A stretch of 50,386 bases of DNA from Aliishimia sp045106335 (GTDB lineage: Bacteria; Pseudomonadota; Alphaproteobacteria; Rhodobacterales; Rhodobacteraceae): positions 1 through 50,386 of the forward strand of contig JBGCEM010000153.1 in the NCBI GenBank assembly GCA_045106335.1. The letters run 5' to 3'. A model generated the notes under the pieces. It was not told where the DNA came from, made no database searches, and saw nothing but the letters and a program-made list of their open reading frames with translations. This document shows, piece after piece, positions 42,938 through 50,386 of the stretch (its first letter is position 1; every line of letters starts with the position of its first letter). The position numbers were made by a program, and so were the translations under genes.

Positions 42938-44628
42938 GCGACATTGACCCGATCACCCTGTCTGTCTTGTCTGGCCGGATGGAACAAATCGCCGACGAAA
43001 TGGACGCCACCCTGTTTCGCGCTGCTTTTAACCCGATCATCGCCGAAGCCCATGACGCCAGCCACGGCTTGTATCATGCGGTCAGCGGCGACACGCTGGT
43101 GCAGGGCAAATCCGGTCTGCCGATCTTTGTCGGCGTGATGTCCTTTGCCGTGCAGGCCGTGATCGACAAAGCCGCGCAGGACGGCGATCTGGCGGATGGC
43201 GATATCTATATGTTCAACGACGCCCATATCGGTGGCACGCATCTTAGCGACATGCGGCTGGTGCGCCCCTATTTCCGTGATGGCCAGCTGTTCTGCTATC
43301 TTGCTTCGGTCGGGCATTGGCATGATGTGGGCGGGGCCGTTCCGGGCAATTACAACCCCGCCGCCACGGACGTGTTTCAGGAAGCCTTTGTGCTGCCCCC
43401 GGTCAAACTGGCGCGCGGCGGCGTGATCAATCAGGACATTATCGACATCGTGCTACGCAACACCCGGCTGCCGCAATCGGCCATGGGGGATCTGAACGGG
43501 CAACTGGGCGCGCTGGACCTGGGCATCAAACGCATGGATGAGCTGCTGGATGAATATGGCGCAGATACCGTGGCCGCCGCGCTTGAGGCACTGGGTCACC
43601 GCGCCGAAGCCCTGATGCGCGCCGAGCTGTCAGAGCTGCCCGATGGCCGCTGGGAAGCAACTGACTTTCTGGATAATGACGGCATTGTGGACACGCCGCT
43701 GGCCATCAAAGTCGCGCTGGAAATCAAAGATGATCAGATGACGTTGGATTTCACCGGCTCTGCCGATCAATGCGCCGGGCCGGTCAATATCGCGCTGCCC
43801 ACTACGGTCGCAACGGCCTATGTCGCGGTCAAACACATCTTTCCCGCCCTGCCTGCCAATGCCGGGGTGATGCGCCCGATCAATGTGATCGTGCCCGAAG
43901 GTTCACTTCTGTCCGCACAGTTCCCCGCGCCCACAGGGGGCTACACTGAAACCATCTTGCGCATGATCGACGTGGTCTTTTCCGCCTTCGCCAAAGCCGC
44001 GCCGACCCGCGTGGTGGCCAATGCCTATGGCACGATCAACGCGCTGTCGATTGCGGGCAAGCGCGCCAATGGTCAGCCTTGGGTGATGTTCAGCTTTTAT
44101 GGCGGCGGACATGGTGGATCGGTCGAAAGTGACGGGCTGAACCACGGCAATGCGCCGATTTCCACCGCAACGATCCCCCCGATGGAGATCCTTGAAGCCG
44201 CCTATCCCGTGATGTTCCGCACTTGGGGTCTGCGCGCTGACAGCGGCGGGCACGGCGCACATCGCGGCGGCGTGGGTGCGATCTATGAAATTGAGGTGCT
44301 TGAAGACAACGGGGCCGAGGCGTTTTTGTTCGGCGAACGGGGCCGCTTTGCCCCCAAGGGCATTGCCGATGGCGAAGACGGCGCGCTGAACGTGTTTTCC
44401 TACCAACTCGATGACGGCTGGGCGCAGCCTCCACTGGCCTCAAAGATGCGCGGGATTTCCCTGAAACAGGGTCAGGCCGTGCGGCTGGAAACACCGGGGG
44501 GTGGCGGTTACGGCGCGCCCAAAGACCGCGCCGCCGCAGACATTGCCCGGGACGTGGCACGCGGGCTGGTTAGCGCCGACGCCGCAGATCAAACCTATGG
44601 CACGCACTGGCGCGAGGTCACCCCATGA
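42934..44628 (+). CDS. hyuB: Hydantoinase B/oxoprolinase family subunit
   Basis: A 564-aa protein of the HyuB family, the partner of the ATP-binding HyuA in hydantoinases, 5-oxoprolinase and related carboxylases. Conserved segments are DPITLSVLSGRMEQIADEM at the start, NDAHIGGTHLSDMRLVRPYF (~residue 92), GHWHDVGGAVPGN (~130) and the C-terminal RLETPGGGGYG (~505). The EMDATLFRAAFNPIIAEAHD stretch replaces the more usual EMG-tLlRtAyS form. It overlaps both neighbours by 4 bases. Such enzymes open a lactam, imide or hydantoin ring at the expense of ATP, or carboxylate ketones. Confidence 0.88.
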   Translation: MSDIDPITLSVLSGRMEQIADEMDATLFRAAFNPIIAEAHDASHGLYHAVSGDTLVQGKSGLPIFVGVMSFAVQAVIDKAAQDGDLADGDIYMFNDAHIGGTHLSDMRLVRPYFRDGQLFCYLASVGHWHDVGGAVPGNYNPAATDVFQEAFVLPPVKLARGGVINQDIIDIVLRNTRLPQSAMGDLNGQLGALDLGIKRMDELLDEYGADTVAAALEALGHRAEALMRAELSELPDGRWEATDFLDNDGIVDTPLAIKVALEIKDDQMTLDFTGSADQCAGPVNIALPTTVATAYVAVKHIFPALPANAGVMRPINVIVPEGSLLSAQFPAPTGGYTETILRMIDVVFSAFAKAAPTRVVANAYGTINALSIAGKRANGQPWVMFSFYGGGHGGSVESDGLNHGNAPISTATIPPMEILEAAYPVMFRTWGLRADSGGHGAHRGGVGAIYEIEVLEDNGAEAFLFGERGRFAPKGIADGEDGALNVFSYQLDDGWAQPPLASKMRGISLKQGQAVRLETPGGGGYGAPKDRAAADIARDVARGLVSADAADQTYGTHWREVTP

Positions 44629-46691
44629 ACAAGCGCATGATCGGCGTCGATGTGGGCGGAACTTTCACAGATGTCTTTGTGTTGAACGAAGACACCGGCA
44701 CCGCAAGCGTCGCCAAAGTGCCCACCACGCGCCCCGACCAGTCCGGCGGGTTTCTGGACGGCATCGGACAAGAGGTCTCGGATCTGGCCGATATTTCCGT
44801 TGTGGTGCATGGCACGACTGCCGGGACCAACGCGCTGCTGGAACGCAAGGGCGCCAAGACCGGCGTGATCTGCACCCAAGGGCTGCGCGACGTGCTGGAA
44901 ATGCGCCGCCGCGACAGGCCCCGCACATGGGGGCTGCGCGGCGATTTCGAACCCGTGGTGGATCGGCGCAACCGCCTTGAAGTGCCCGAACGCACGCTGG
45001 CCGATGGCACCATCCGCATGGCCGTTGATCTGGATGCAGTGCGCGCCGCAGGCCAGGCGCTGTTGGCGGATGGCTGTCAGGCCGCGGCGATCCTGTTCGC
45101 CAATGCTTATGCCAACCCCGCCAATGAAGCTGCAGCCGTGCAGGCCTTGCGCGACATCTGGCCCAATGCCCATGTGTCAGCCAGCCACGAAATCCTGCCC
45201 GAAATCCGCGAATTTGAACGCTTTTCGACCACCGCGCTGAACGCCTATTTACAGCCCGAGGTCTCGGGCTATCTGGGGCGGCTGGAAACGGCCCTGCGCG
45301 ATGGCGGCTTTGACGGCGAATTCATGATCGTGCAATCCAATGGCGGCGTGATGGCCGTGGACACTGCCTGCGCGCTGCCTGTGCGCACGGCCCTGTCAGG
45401 CCCTGCCGCTGGGGTGATCGCGGCGGCCTATATCGCGGGCTCGGCTGGCTTTGACAACGTGATCACCGGAGATATGGGCGGCACCAGCTTTGATGTGTCC
45501 CTGATCCACGAAGGCGCGTCGATCCTGTCCCCGCAGACCTCCATCGACTTTGGCATGGTGGTGCGCAGCCCGATGATCGAAATCACCACCATCGGCGCGG
45601 GTGGGGGATCTATTGCGTGGGTGGACAAGGGCGGTCTGCTGAATATCGGCCCCGAAAGTGCGGGATCAAACCCCGGGCCTGTGGCCTATGGGCTGGGCAA
45701 TGACCGCCCCACTGTGACCGACGCCAATATCGTGCTGGGCCGGATCGACCCGGACAACCCAATCGGCGGCAAGCTGGATCGTTTGGACGTGGACGCCGCC
45801 GCCCGCGCGATTGAGACCCATGTGGGCCAGCCGCTACAGCTGAGCACCCTTGAAGCAGCCGAGGCGATCCTGAAAGTCGCCAACAGCCGCATGGCAGGTG
45901 CAATCCGCCTTGTGGGGATTGAGCGCGGCTTTGACCCCAAACGCTTTGCCTTCATGCCCTTTGGCGGCGGCGGCGCGCTGCATGCCGGGGCCATGCTGGC
46001 CGAAACCGGCATCGCACGCGCGATCGTGCCGCGCTATCCCGGGGTGACCTCGGCCATGGGCTGCGTGATTGCCGACATGCGGCAGGACTTTGTGCAAACC
46101 ATCAATCGGCTGGTGGACCAGCTGGACGAAACAGCCTTGGCCGGGTTCATGCAGGCCCATGTGGATCAGGGCATGGCGATGCTGGACGCAGCACACACCC
46201 GCTTTGACCGCCGCACCCTCAGCTTTGAGCTGGACATGGCCTATATCGGGCAGACCCATACTGTGTCCGTTCCCATTCAGATCACAACGACCGACGGTCA
46301 GGTCACGCCCCCATCCAAAGCGCAGATCAACGCCGCGTTCGATACCGCCTATCAGGCCACCTTCGGGCGGCTTTTGCAGGGCGGCGTGCGGCGCATCCTG
46401 AACCTGCGCAGCGCGGTGACTGGCAAAAGGCCCAAATTCGATCTGGCCACCCTTGCCCCGCGCGGTACGGCGCCTGTTTCCCCCTACGCCACGCGCAAGG
46501 TCCACTTCGCCGATCGCTGGCACGACACTGCAATCTATGCGCGTCTGGACCTGCCCGTGGGCACCGTGATCACTGGCCCCGCGATCCTGACACAGCCCGA
46601 CACAACTGTGCTGATCGAACCGGGGCTGCAAGGGCGGGTGGATGCGTTCGGCAACACGATCATTGAACCAAAAGGGACCACAACGCCATGA
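44625..46691 (+). CDS. hyuA: Hydantoinase/oxoprolinase A family ATP-dependent subunit
   Basis: A 688-aa protein of the HyuA family. The actin-like ATPase phosphate loop is GVDVGGTFTDVFVL (~residue 8), then HGTTAGTNALLERKG (~63), RVEV-type linker, SNGGVMAV (~240), GDMGGTSFDVSL (~283) and GAGGGSIAWVD (~325). The C-terminal domain keeps the beta-barrel layout. With HyuB it should form an ATP-driven ring-opening amidohydrolase. The order B then A is reversed from many oxoprolinase operons. ATGA overlaps join it to hyuB and to the hydrolase gene. Confidence 0.88.
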   Translation: MNKRMIGVDVGGTFTDVFVLNEDTGTASVAKVPTTRPDQSGGFLDGIGQEVSDLADISVVVHGTTAGTNALLERKGAKTGVICTQGLRDVLEMRRRDRPRTWGLRGDFEPVVDRRNRLEVPERTLADGTIRMAVDLDAVRAAGQALLADGCQAAAILFANAYANPANEAAAVQALRDIWPNAHVSASHEILPEIREFERFSTTALNAYLQPEVSGYLGRLETALRDGGFDGEFMIVQSNGGVMAVDTACALPVRTALSGPAAGVIAAAYIAGSAGFDNVITGDMGGTSFDVSLIHEGASILSPQTSIDFGMVVRSPMIEITTIGAGGGSIAWVDKGGLLNIGPESAGSNPGPVAYGLGNDRPTVTDANIVLGRIDPDNPIGGKLDRLDVDAAARAIETHVGQPLQLSTLEAAEAILKVANSRMAGAIRLVGIERGFDPKRFAFMPFGGGGALHAGAMLAETGIARAIVPRYPGVTSAMGCVIADMRQDFVQTINRLVDQLDETALAGFMQAHVDQGMAMLDAAHTRFDRRTLSFELDMAYIGQTHTVSVPIQITTTDGQVTPPSKAQINAAFDTAYQATFGRLLQGGVRRILNLRSAVTGKRPKFDLATLAPRGTAPVSPYATRKVHFADRWHDTAIYARLDLPVGTVITGPAILTQPDTTVLIEPGLQGRVDAFGNTIIEPKGTTTP

Positions 46692-47308
46692 GCGATCCAA
46701 CCTCTTGGGATCTGTCCCGCACGGGTCTTCTAACCATCGATCTGCAAAACGACTTCATCCATCCCGACGGGGCCTATGGGCGCGCAGGCCAGTCGGCCAA
46801 ATCCATCGCACAGCTACCAGATCGAACAGCCCCCTTGATCGCCGCGCTGCGCGCCAAGGGCGGGCGCTACCTGTCGGCGCAATTCACGCTGGTGCCCGAC
46901 AAGGACGGAGCACCCCTGATCGCGCCGCACCTTAAAGAATTGCGCCCTTTTCTGGGCAAAGGCGACTTTGCGCCGGGTACGTTCGGACACACCGTCGTAA
47001 ACAGCCTGCATCCGGCGGATTTCGTGATCGAAAAAGTGGCCTATTCTGCGTTCTATCAGACCCGTCTGGAATACGTCATGCGCGCGGCTGGGATAGATCA
47101 CCTGATCGTAGGCGGCATCGTCACCAATGGCGGCGTGGCTTCAACTCTGCGCGATGCGCATCTGCGCAATATCGACACTGTGATGCTTAGTGACGGCTGC
47201 GCAGCCTTCTCTGACGAGGTGCATGACGCCACGCTGGTGTCGCTGGGAACGGTGACCCATCAGATGACCTGCGCCGACGCGCTTGACTGGCTCCGGGGCG
47301 CGCCATGA
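46688..47308 (+). CDS. Isochorismatase-fold hydrolase with Gly at the usual nucleophile Cys
   Basis: A 206-aa alpha/beta hydrolase of the isochorismatase/cysteine hydrolase superfamily. The Asp of the triad is in LTIDLQNDF (D18) and the Lys in EKVAYSAF (K116). The third position, normally the Cys in TN-x-CV, is Gly149 (GIVTNGGVASTLRDA, codons at 47117-47161). EntB and PhzD, true isochorismatases, also lack this Cys. It therefore cannot use the usual thiol amidase mechanism unless another residue stands in. Candidates are a vinyl-ether or enol hydrolase, or a different activity within the pathway. It lies between hyuA and the lyase with 4-base overlaps on both sides. Confidence 0.8.
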   Translation: MSDPTSWDLSRTGLLTIDLQNDFIHPDGAYGRAGQSAKSIAQLPDRTAPLIAALRAKGGRYLSAQFTLVPDKDGAPLIAPHLKELRPFLGKGDFAPGTFGHTVVNSLHPADFVIEKVAYSAFYQTRLEYVMRAAGIDHLIVGGIVTNGGVASTLRDAHLRNIDTVMLSDGCAAFSDEVHDATLVSLGTVTHQMTCADALDWLRGAP

Positions 47309-48168
47309 CCCTGAAAACCCGCTTGCAGCAGGGCAACATCCTGGTCGCCCCCGGTGTCTATGATGGCCTGACAGCTGCGCTGGCCACAGATGCTGGCTTT
47401 GAAGCGCTATACCTCAGCGGCGCAGCCGTGGCCTATACCCGGTTGGGCCGCCCGGATATTGGACTGAGCACCGCAAGTGAGATGGCCGACACCATGGCCC
47501 TGATCGCAGATCGCACGCCCCTGCCCGTCATCATCGACGCCGATACTGGCTTTGGCAACGCCCTGAACGCGCAACGCACCATGCGCATGTATGAACGCGC
47601 CGGAGCCAGCGCCCTGCAACTGGAAGATCAAAGCTATCCCAAACGCTGCGGGCACCTGTCAGACAAAACCCTGATCCCCGCCACCGAAATGGCCGGGAAG
47701 ATCGCCGCAATGGCCGATGCCCGCGCCAGTGAGGACACGCTGATCATCGCGCGCACCGACGCCATTGCCGTGGAAGGCTTTGACGCCGCTCTTGTGCGGG
47801 CCGAAACCTATGTTGCTGCGGGCGCAGACGTTCTGTTCATCGAAGCCCCGCAATCGCGCGCGCAGCTGGAAACCATCGCCCAGCAATTCGCCGCCCGCAT
47901 CCCGCTTTTGGCCAATATGGTCGAAGGCGGCGCAACCCCAATCACCGGAGCCAACGATCTGCAAGATTTGGGCTATTCTATCGTGATCTTTCCCGGCGGC
48001 ATCGTGCGGGCCATCGCGCGCACCGCGCAGGACTATTACCAAAGCCTGCAGGCCAACGGGTCAAATACAGCGTTTGCGGATCGAATGTTCAACTTTGACG
48101 GGCTGAACAAGGTCATCGGCACGCAAGAGCAGCTGCAAATCGGGGCGCGCTATGACGCCAAGGACTAA
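47305..48168 (+). CDS. Isocitrate lyase/PEP mutase superfamily C-C lyase
   Basis: A 287-aa TIM-barrel lyase. Metal-binding DADTGFGN (~residue 78-85), LEDQ (~106-109) and the lid motif KRCGH (113-117, with catalytic Cys 115) are all present. This combination is found in methylisocitrate lyase, 2,3-dimethylmalate lyase and relatives, and argues for retro-aldol cleavage rather than PEP mutase or decarboxylase chemistry. Typical products are pyruvate, or glyoxylate-like keto acid, plus a carboxylate. Pairing with a LeuCD-like hydratase makes a 2,3-dimethylmalate or similar 2-alkylmalate substrate the best inference. It overlaps the hydrolase gene by 4 bases and the flavoprotein gene by 17. Confidence 0.85.
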   Translation: MTLKTRLQQGNILVAPGVYDGLTAALATDAGFEALYLSGAAVAYTRLGRPDIGLSTASEMADTMALIADRTPLPVIIDADTGFGNALNAQRTMRMYERAGASALQLEDQSYPKRCGHLSDKTLIPATEMAGKIAAMADARASEDTLIIARTDAIAVEGFDAALVRAETYVAAGADVLFIEAPQSRAQLETIAQQFAARIPLLANMVEGGATPITGANDLQDLGYSIVIFPGGIVRAIARTAQDYYQSLQANGSNTAFADRMFNFDGLNKVIGTQEQLQIGARYDAKD

Positions 48169-49534
48169 GGTTCTGCCCCCGCCGCCAAGCTATGACATCG
48201 ACTGCGAAACGCTGATCATTGGGGCCGGAGCCTGCGGGCTGGTGGCCGCCCTGTCCGCCCATGAGGCAGGCCAAAATGTGCTGGTGATCGAAGCGGACGC
48301 CGTGCCCTCGGGCTCAACTGCGCTGTCGGCAGGGCTGATCCCCGCCGCAGGCACCGCCATCCAGACCGCCGCCGGGATCACCGACAGCCCGGCGCAATTT
48401 GCCGCCGATATTCAAGCCAAAGCCAAGGACGAAAACGACCCTGCATTGGTGGATCACATCACCGCCCACGCGGCCGAGGTCATCGACTGGCTGGCGCACG
48501 ATCATGACCTGCCCTTTTCGCTTGTGTCCGATTTCGACTATCCCGGACATAGCCAGCGGCGCATGCACGGGCTGCCCACCCGCTCGGGGGCCGAGCTGAT
48601 CGACGCCCTGCGCACCCGCTGCGAAATGTTCGGTATCGACATCATCTGCGAACGGCGCGCCTTTGCGCTGTTTTCGGACCGGGATCAGATCACAGGCATC
48701 GCCGTGTCTTGCCCCGATGGCGGGCAGGAAACCCTTGGCTGCGCGCGGCTGATCCTGGCCTGCAACGGTTTTGGCGGCAATCGCGATCTGGTGGCGCGGC
48801 ATATGCCCAACATTCAGGACGGGCTGTGGTTCGGACATGACGGAAACAAGGGCGAAGCGATCCTTTGGGCCGACCAGATCGGGGCGCAAACTGCCCATCT
48901 GGGGGCCTATCAAGGGCACGGGAACGTCGCGCATCCTCATGGCATCCTGATCACATGGGCCGTGATCACCGAAGGCGGGTTTCAGGTGAACCGCGACGCC
49001 AAGCGGTTCTGGAACGAAGCGCAGGGCTATTCCGAAGCCGCCCGCGCGGTGCTATCCCAGCCGGGCGGCACGGCATATGCGATCTTCGATGCACGCATCG
49101 CCGCGATCGCCGGGCAGTTCGAAGATTTCAAACGCGCACAGCAAGTCGGCGCGATCAAAACCGCAGACACGCTGGAAGGGCTGGCCGACGCGCTTGGCGT
49201 GCCGCCGGGCCAGCTTTGCGACACAGCCGCGCAAATCCCGCTGGGGGGCACAGATGCGTTTGGCCGCAGCTTCGCACCCGCCGCGTTGGCCCCGCCCTTT
49301 ATGGGCGTGGCAGTCACCGGCGCGCTGTTTCACACGCAAGGCGGACTTAAAATCGCCCCATCCGGGCGCGTACTGCACAAGGACGGGCGCGAATTTGCGA
49401 CGCTTTATGCCGGGGGTGGTGCAGCCTGCGGCGTGTCCGGGCGCGGGGATAGCGGATATCTGTCGGGCAATGGGCTGCTCAGCGCTGTGGTGCTGGGCCG
49501 GATCTGTGGTCGCAATGCCGGCACCTCACCCTAG
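48152..49534 (+). CDS. FAD-dependent oxidoreductase (fumarate reductase/KSTD flavoprotein type)
   Basis: A 460-aa flavoprotein. The FAD-binding GAGACGLVAALSAHEAG lies at residues ~24-40, followed by GSTALSAG (~52) and ACNGFGGN (~208). HTQGGLKIAPSGRVL (~390), with its His, and the C-terminal SGYLSGNGLLSAVVLGR match the fumarate reductase/succinate dehydrogenase/3-ketosteroid dehydrogenase group. No signal peptide, so cytosolic. It would introduce or reduce a C=C bond in an acid or ring substrate. It is the last gene of the operon; its stop lies over the end of the decayed kinase on the opposite strand. Confidence 0.85.
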   Translation: MTPRTKVLPPPPSYDIDCETLIIGAGACGLVAALSAHEAGQNVLVIEADAVPSGSTALSAGLIPAAGTAIQTAAGITDSPAQFAADIQAKAKDENDPALVDHITAHAAEVIDWLAHDHDLPFSLVSDFDYPGHSQRRMHGLPTRSGAELIDALRTRCEMFGIDIICERRAFALFSDRDQITGIAVSCPDGGQETLGCARLILACNGFGGNRDLVARHMPNIQDGLWFGHDGNKGEAILWADQIGAQTAHLGAYQGHGNVAHPHGILITWAVITEGGFQVNRDAKRFWNEAQGYSEAARAVLSQPGGTAYAIFDARIAAIAGQFEDFKRAQQVGAIKTADTLEGLADALGVPPGQLCDTAAQIPLGGTDAFGRSFAPAALAPPFMGVAVTGALFHTQGGLKIAPSGRVLHKDGREFATLYAGGGAACGVSGRGDSGYLSGNGLLSAVVLGRICGRNAGTSP

Positions 49535-50386
49535 GACATTTCCGGACCAGACAGCATCGAACGCAAATCTGTTTCAAGCGGTTCCACACGCATCTGCCCC
49601 CATGATTTGCGCCAATCCGCGCTGCAACCGACAGCCCGACCCCGCATCCACGGGCCCGAAACGCGCCATCGCTTGGTCTATAACACCCGGGCTTTAACCT
49701 GAGGCATCCTGTATCGCAATTGTCCCCAGAACGCGCAGCGTGGTAGGGCAATTGTGTTTCAAGTTTCAGGCTGCGTGCTTTAATCTACACGTTTTACGAT
49801 ACCTCTGCGGTGACCACACAGGTCGCGATGCTGCCAAAATCGACTTTCCTTGGGCCGATATCGCCTGTGTCTTTGCGCAGGTCATAGCTTTCGATTTCAA
49901 CCTGAGCTATCGCATGATATGCCACAGCCCTTGGCCGCGCGGTTGTGTCTGCCAAGGGACCGCCCATTGCATGAAACGACGCGGTCTTCAGACAAACCTT
50001 CAGTCATTGTCGTTGGTTCCCGCCCCGGCTCCAAGCAAACGCGAGGCTTCGGTCGCGGGCGCATAGGTGCGCTGTGCGTAGTTCTCAAGCCGGGCCCAGG
50101 TTTGCACCTGGATGGTGCCGCGAAACTGGGAGGGGACGGGCGGCGGCGATGGGCGCGGTGCAACACAACAGGTGATGCGGCCCGTTTGTGCAACATATAA
50201 ATCCGAAGCGGCCCCATCGATCCAAAGATTCCGACCATCCGTATGGCACAACACACCCAACCAGGACACGCGCAACGGCGATTGAACCTGTTGCGCGGCC
50301 CAGGCCGCAAAGGGGATCAGCAAGACCGGAAACAGCACATCGTTCAGGGTAATATCCTGGGTACGCAAATGCGCGGCGCAATCGCT
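49531..50386 (-). pseudogene. Decayed sensor histidine kinase, continuing past the window edge
   Basis: Read on the minus strand in shifting frames, this region keeps the outline of a membrane sensor kinase. From 50386 downwards: a membrane segment (NDVLFPVLLIPFAAWAA) and HAMP-like PLR...HTDGRNL region in one frame to a TGA at 50000. Then VDFGSIATCVVTAE and SLKLETQLPYHAARSG (~49870-49740). Then an ATPase-domain remnant, DASG-stop-SPGVIDQAMARFG and AGSGC..QRGLAQIMGAD (~49700-49590), matching G1, F and G2 boxes. Last, VEPLETDLRSMLSGPEMS and a stop at 49531-49533. At least three frame changes and several stops (e.g. TAA near 49697, stops near 49790) are needed. The frame 50000-50386 is open to the edge and could be taken for a gene. 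Confidence 0.6.

Noticed and set aside
49740..50200. Plus-strand open frames of 108-116 codons at the right end
   Set aside because: They lie antisense to the kinase remnant and have no ribosome site or recognisable domain.
1..50386. CRISPR arrays, insertion sequences, prophage genes, tRNA genes or integrase sites
   Set aside because: Looked for on both strands; no regularly spaced repeats, transposase-like proteins, terminal inverted repeats or cloverleaf sequences were recognised by eye.

Overview
The window reads as alphaproteobacterial chromosome, most likely a marine Roseobacter-group member of the Rhodobacteraceae. This is judged from family-level protein similarity, from an alphaproteobacterial-type RNase P RNA next to rpmG, from the SDR-uvrC-pgsA-moaD-moaE run, from the long N-terminal extension of the KpsE-like protein, and from an abundance of TRAP, DMT and GntR genes. 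No transposase, integrase, phage gene, CRISPR array or tRNA was seen.

Layout. 0-1.2 kb: the end of a homoprotocatechuate meta-cleavage operon (hpaF, partial hpaE). 1.8-8.1 kb: an orphan hybrid-type histidine kinase without receiver, then a capsule/Kdo operon (kpsT, kpsE, kdsA, phosphomannomutase). 8.3-12.9 kb: a DMT permease, a lipid A-type acyltransferase, two unknown membrane proteins and rlmJ with a clear terminator. 13-19.4 kb: housekeeping genes mostly on the minus strand (rpmG, rnpB, AmpD-like amidase, lipoprotein, gatCA, a ceramidase-family membrane protein, a UPF0173 hydrolase, tadA). 19.5-26.7 kb: a pseudouridine synthase homologue lacking its catalytic Asp, then a plus-strand run of TerC, a 28-aa membrane microprotein, XpaC-like, TelA-like, a DUF2927 lipoprotein, SPFH-GYF2 and a double zinc ribbon with one membrane segment. 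This run combines parts that Bacillus subtilis keeps in separate envelope-stress operons and is one of the two candidate systems. 26.7-36.4 kb: moaE, moaD, pgsA, uvrC, a pteridine-reductase-like SDR, a CaCA antiporter, a 55-aa zinc-ribbon microprotein, an S49 protease, a YadGH-type ABC exporter, a CoxG-like protein and a second DMT permease.

36.4-49.5 kb: a GC-richer catabolic island organised around a GntR/UTRA regulator. On the minus strand lie gntR, leuC-like, leuD-like and a TRAP transporter (dctP, dctQ, dctM). Divergently on the plus strand lie a tautomerase-SnoaL fusion, hyuB, hyuA, an isochorismatase-fold hydrolase with Gly at the nucleophile position, a C-C lyase of the isocitrate lyase/PEP mutase superfamily with its KRCGH motif, and an FAD flavoprotein. 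Every plus-strand junction overlaps. I infer uptake of an organic acid or cyclic imide, ring opening, hydration by the LeuCD-like aconitase-family enzyme and retro-aldol cleavage to central metabolites. The 2,3-dimethylmalate branch of nicotinate catabolism is the closest known chemistry. The island ends at the remains of a decayed sensor kinase (49.5 kb to the window end).

All product calls are from reading translated sequence; no database search was run. Starts were adjusted where ribosome binding sites, overlaps or family length argued for it.
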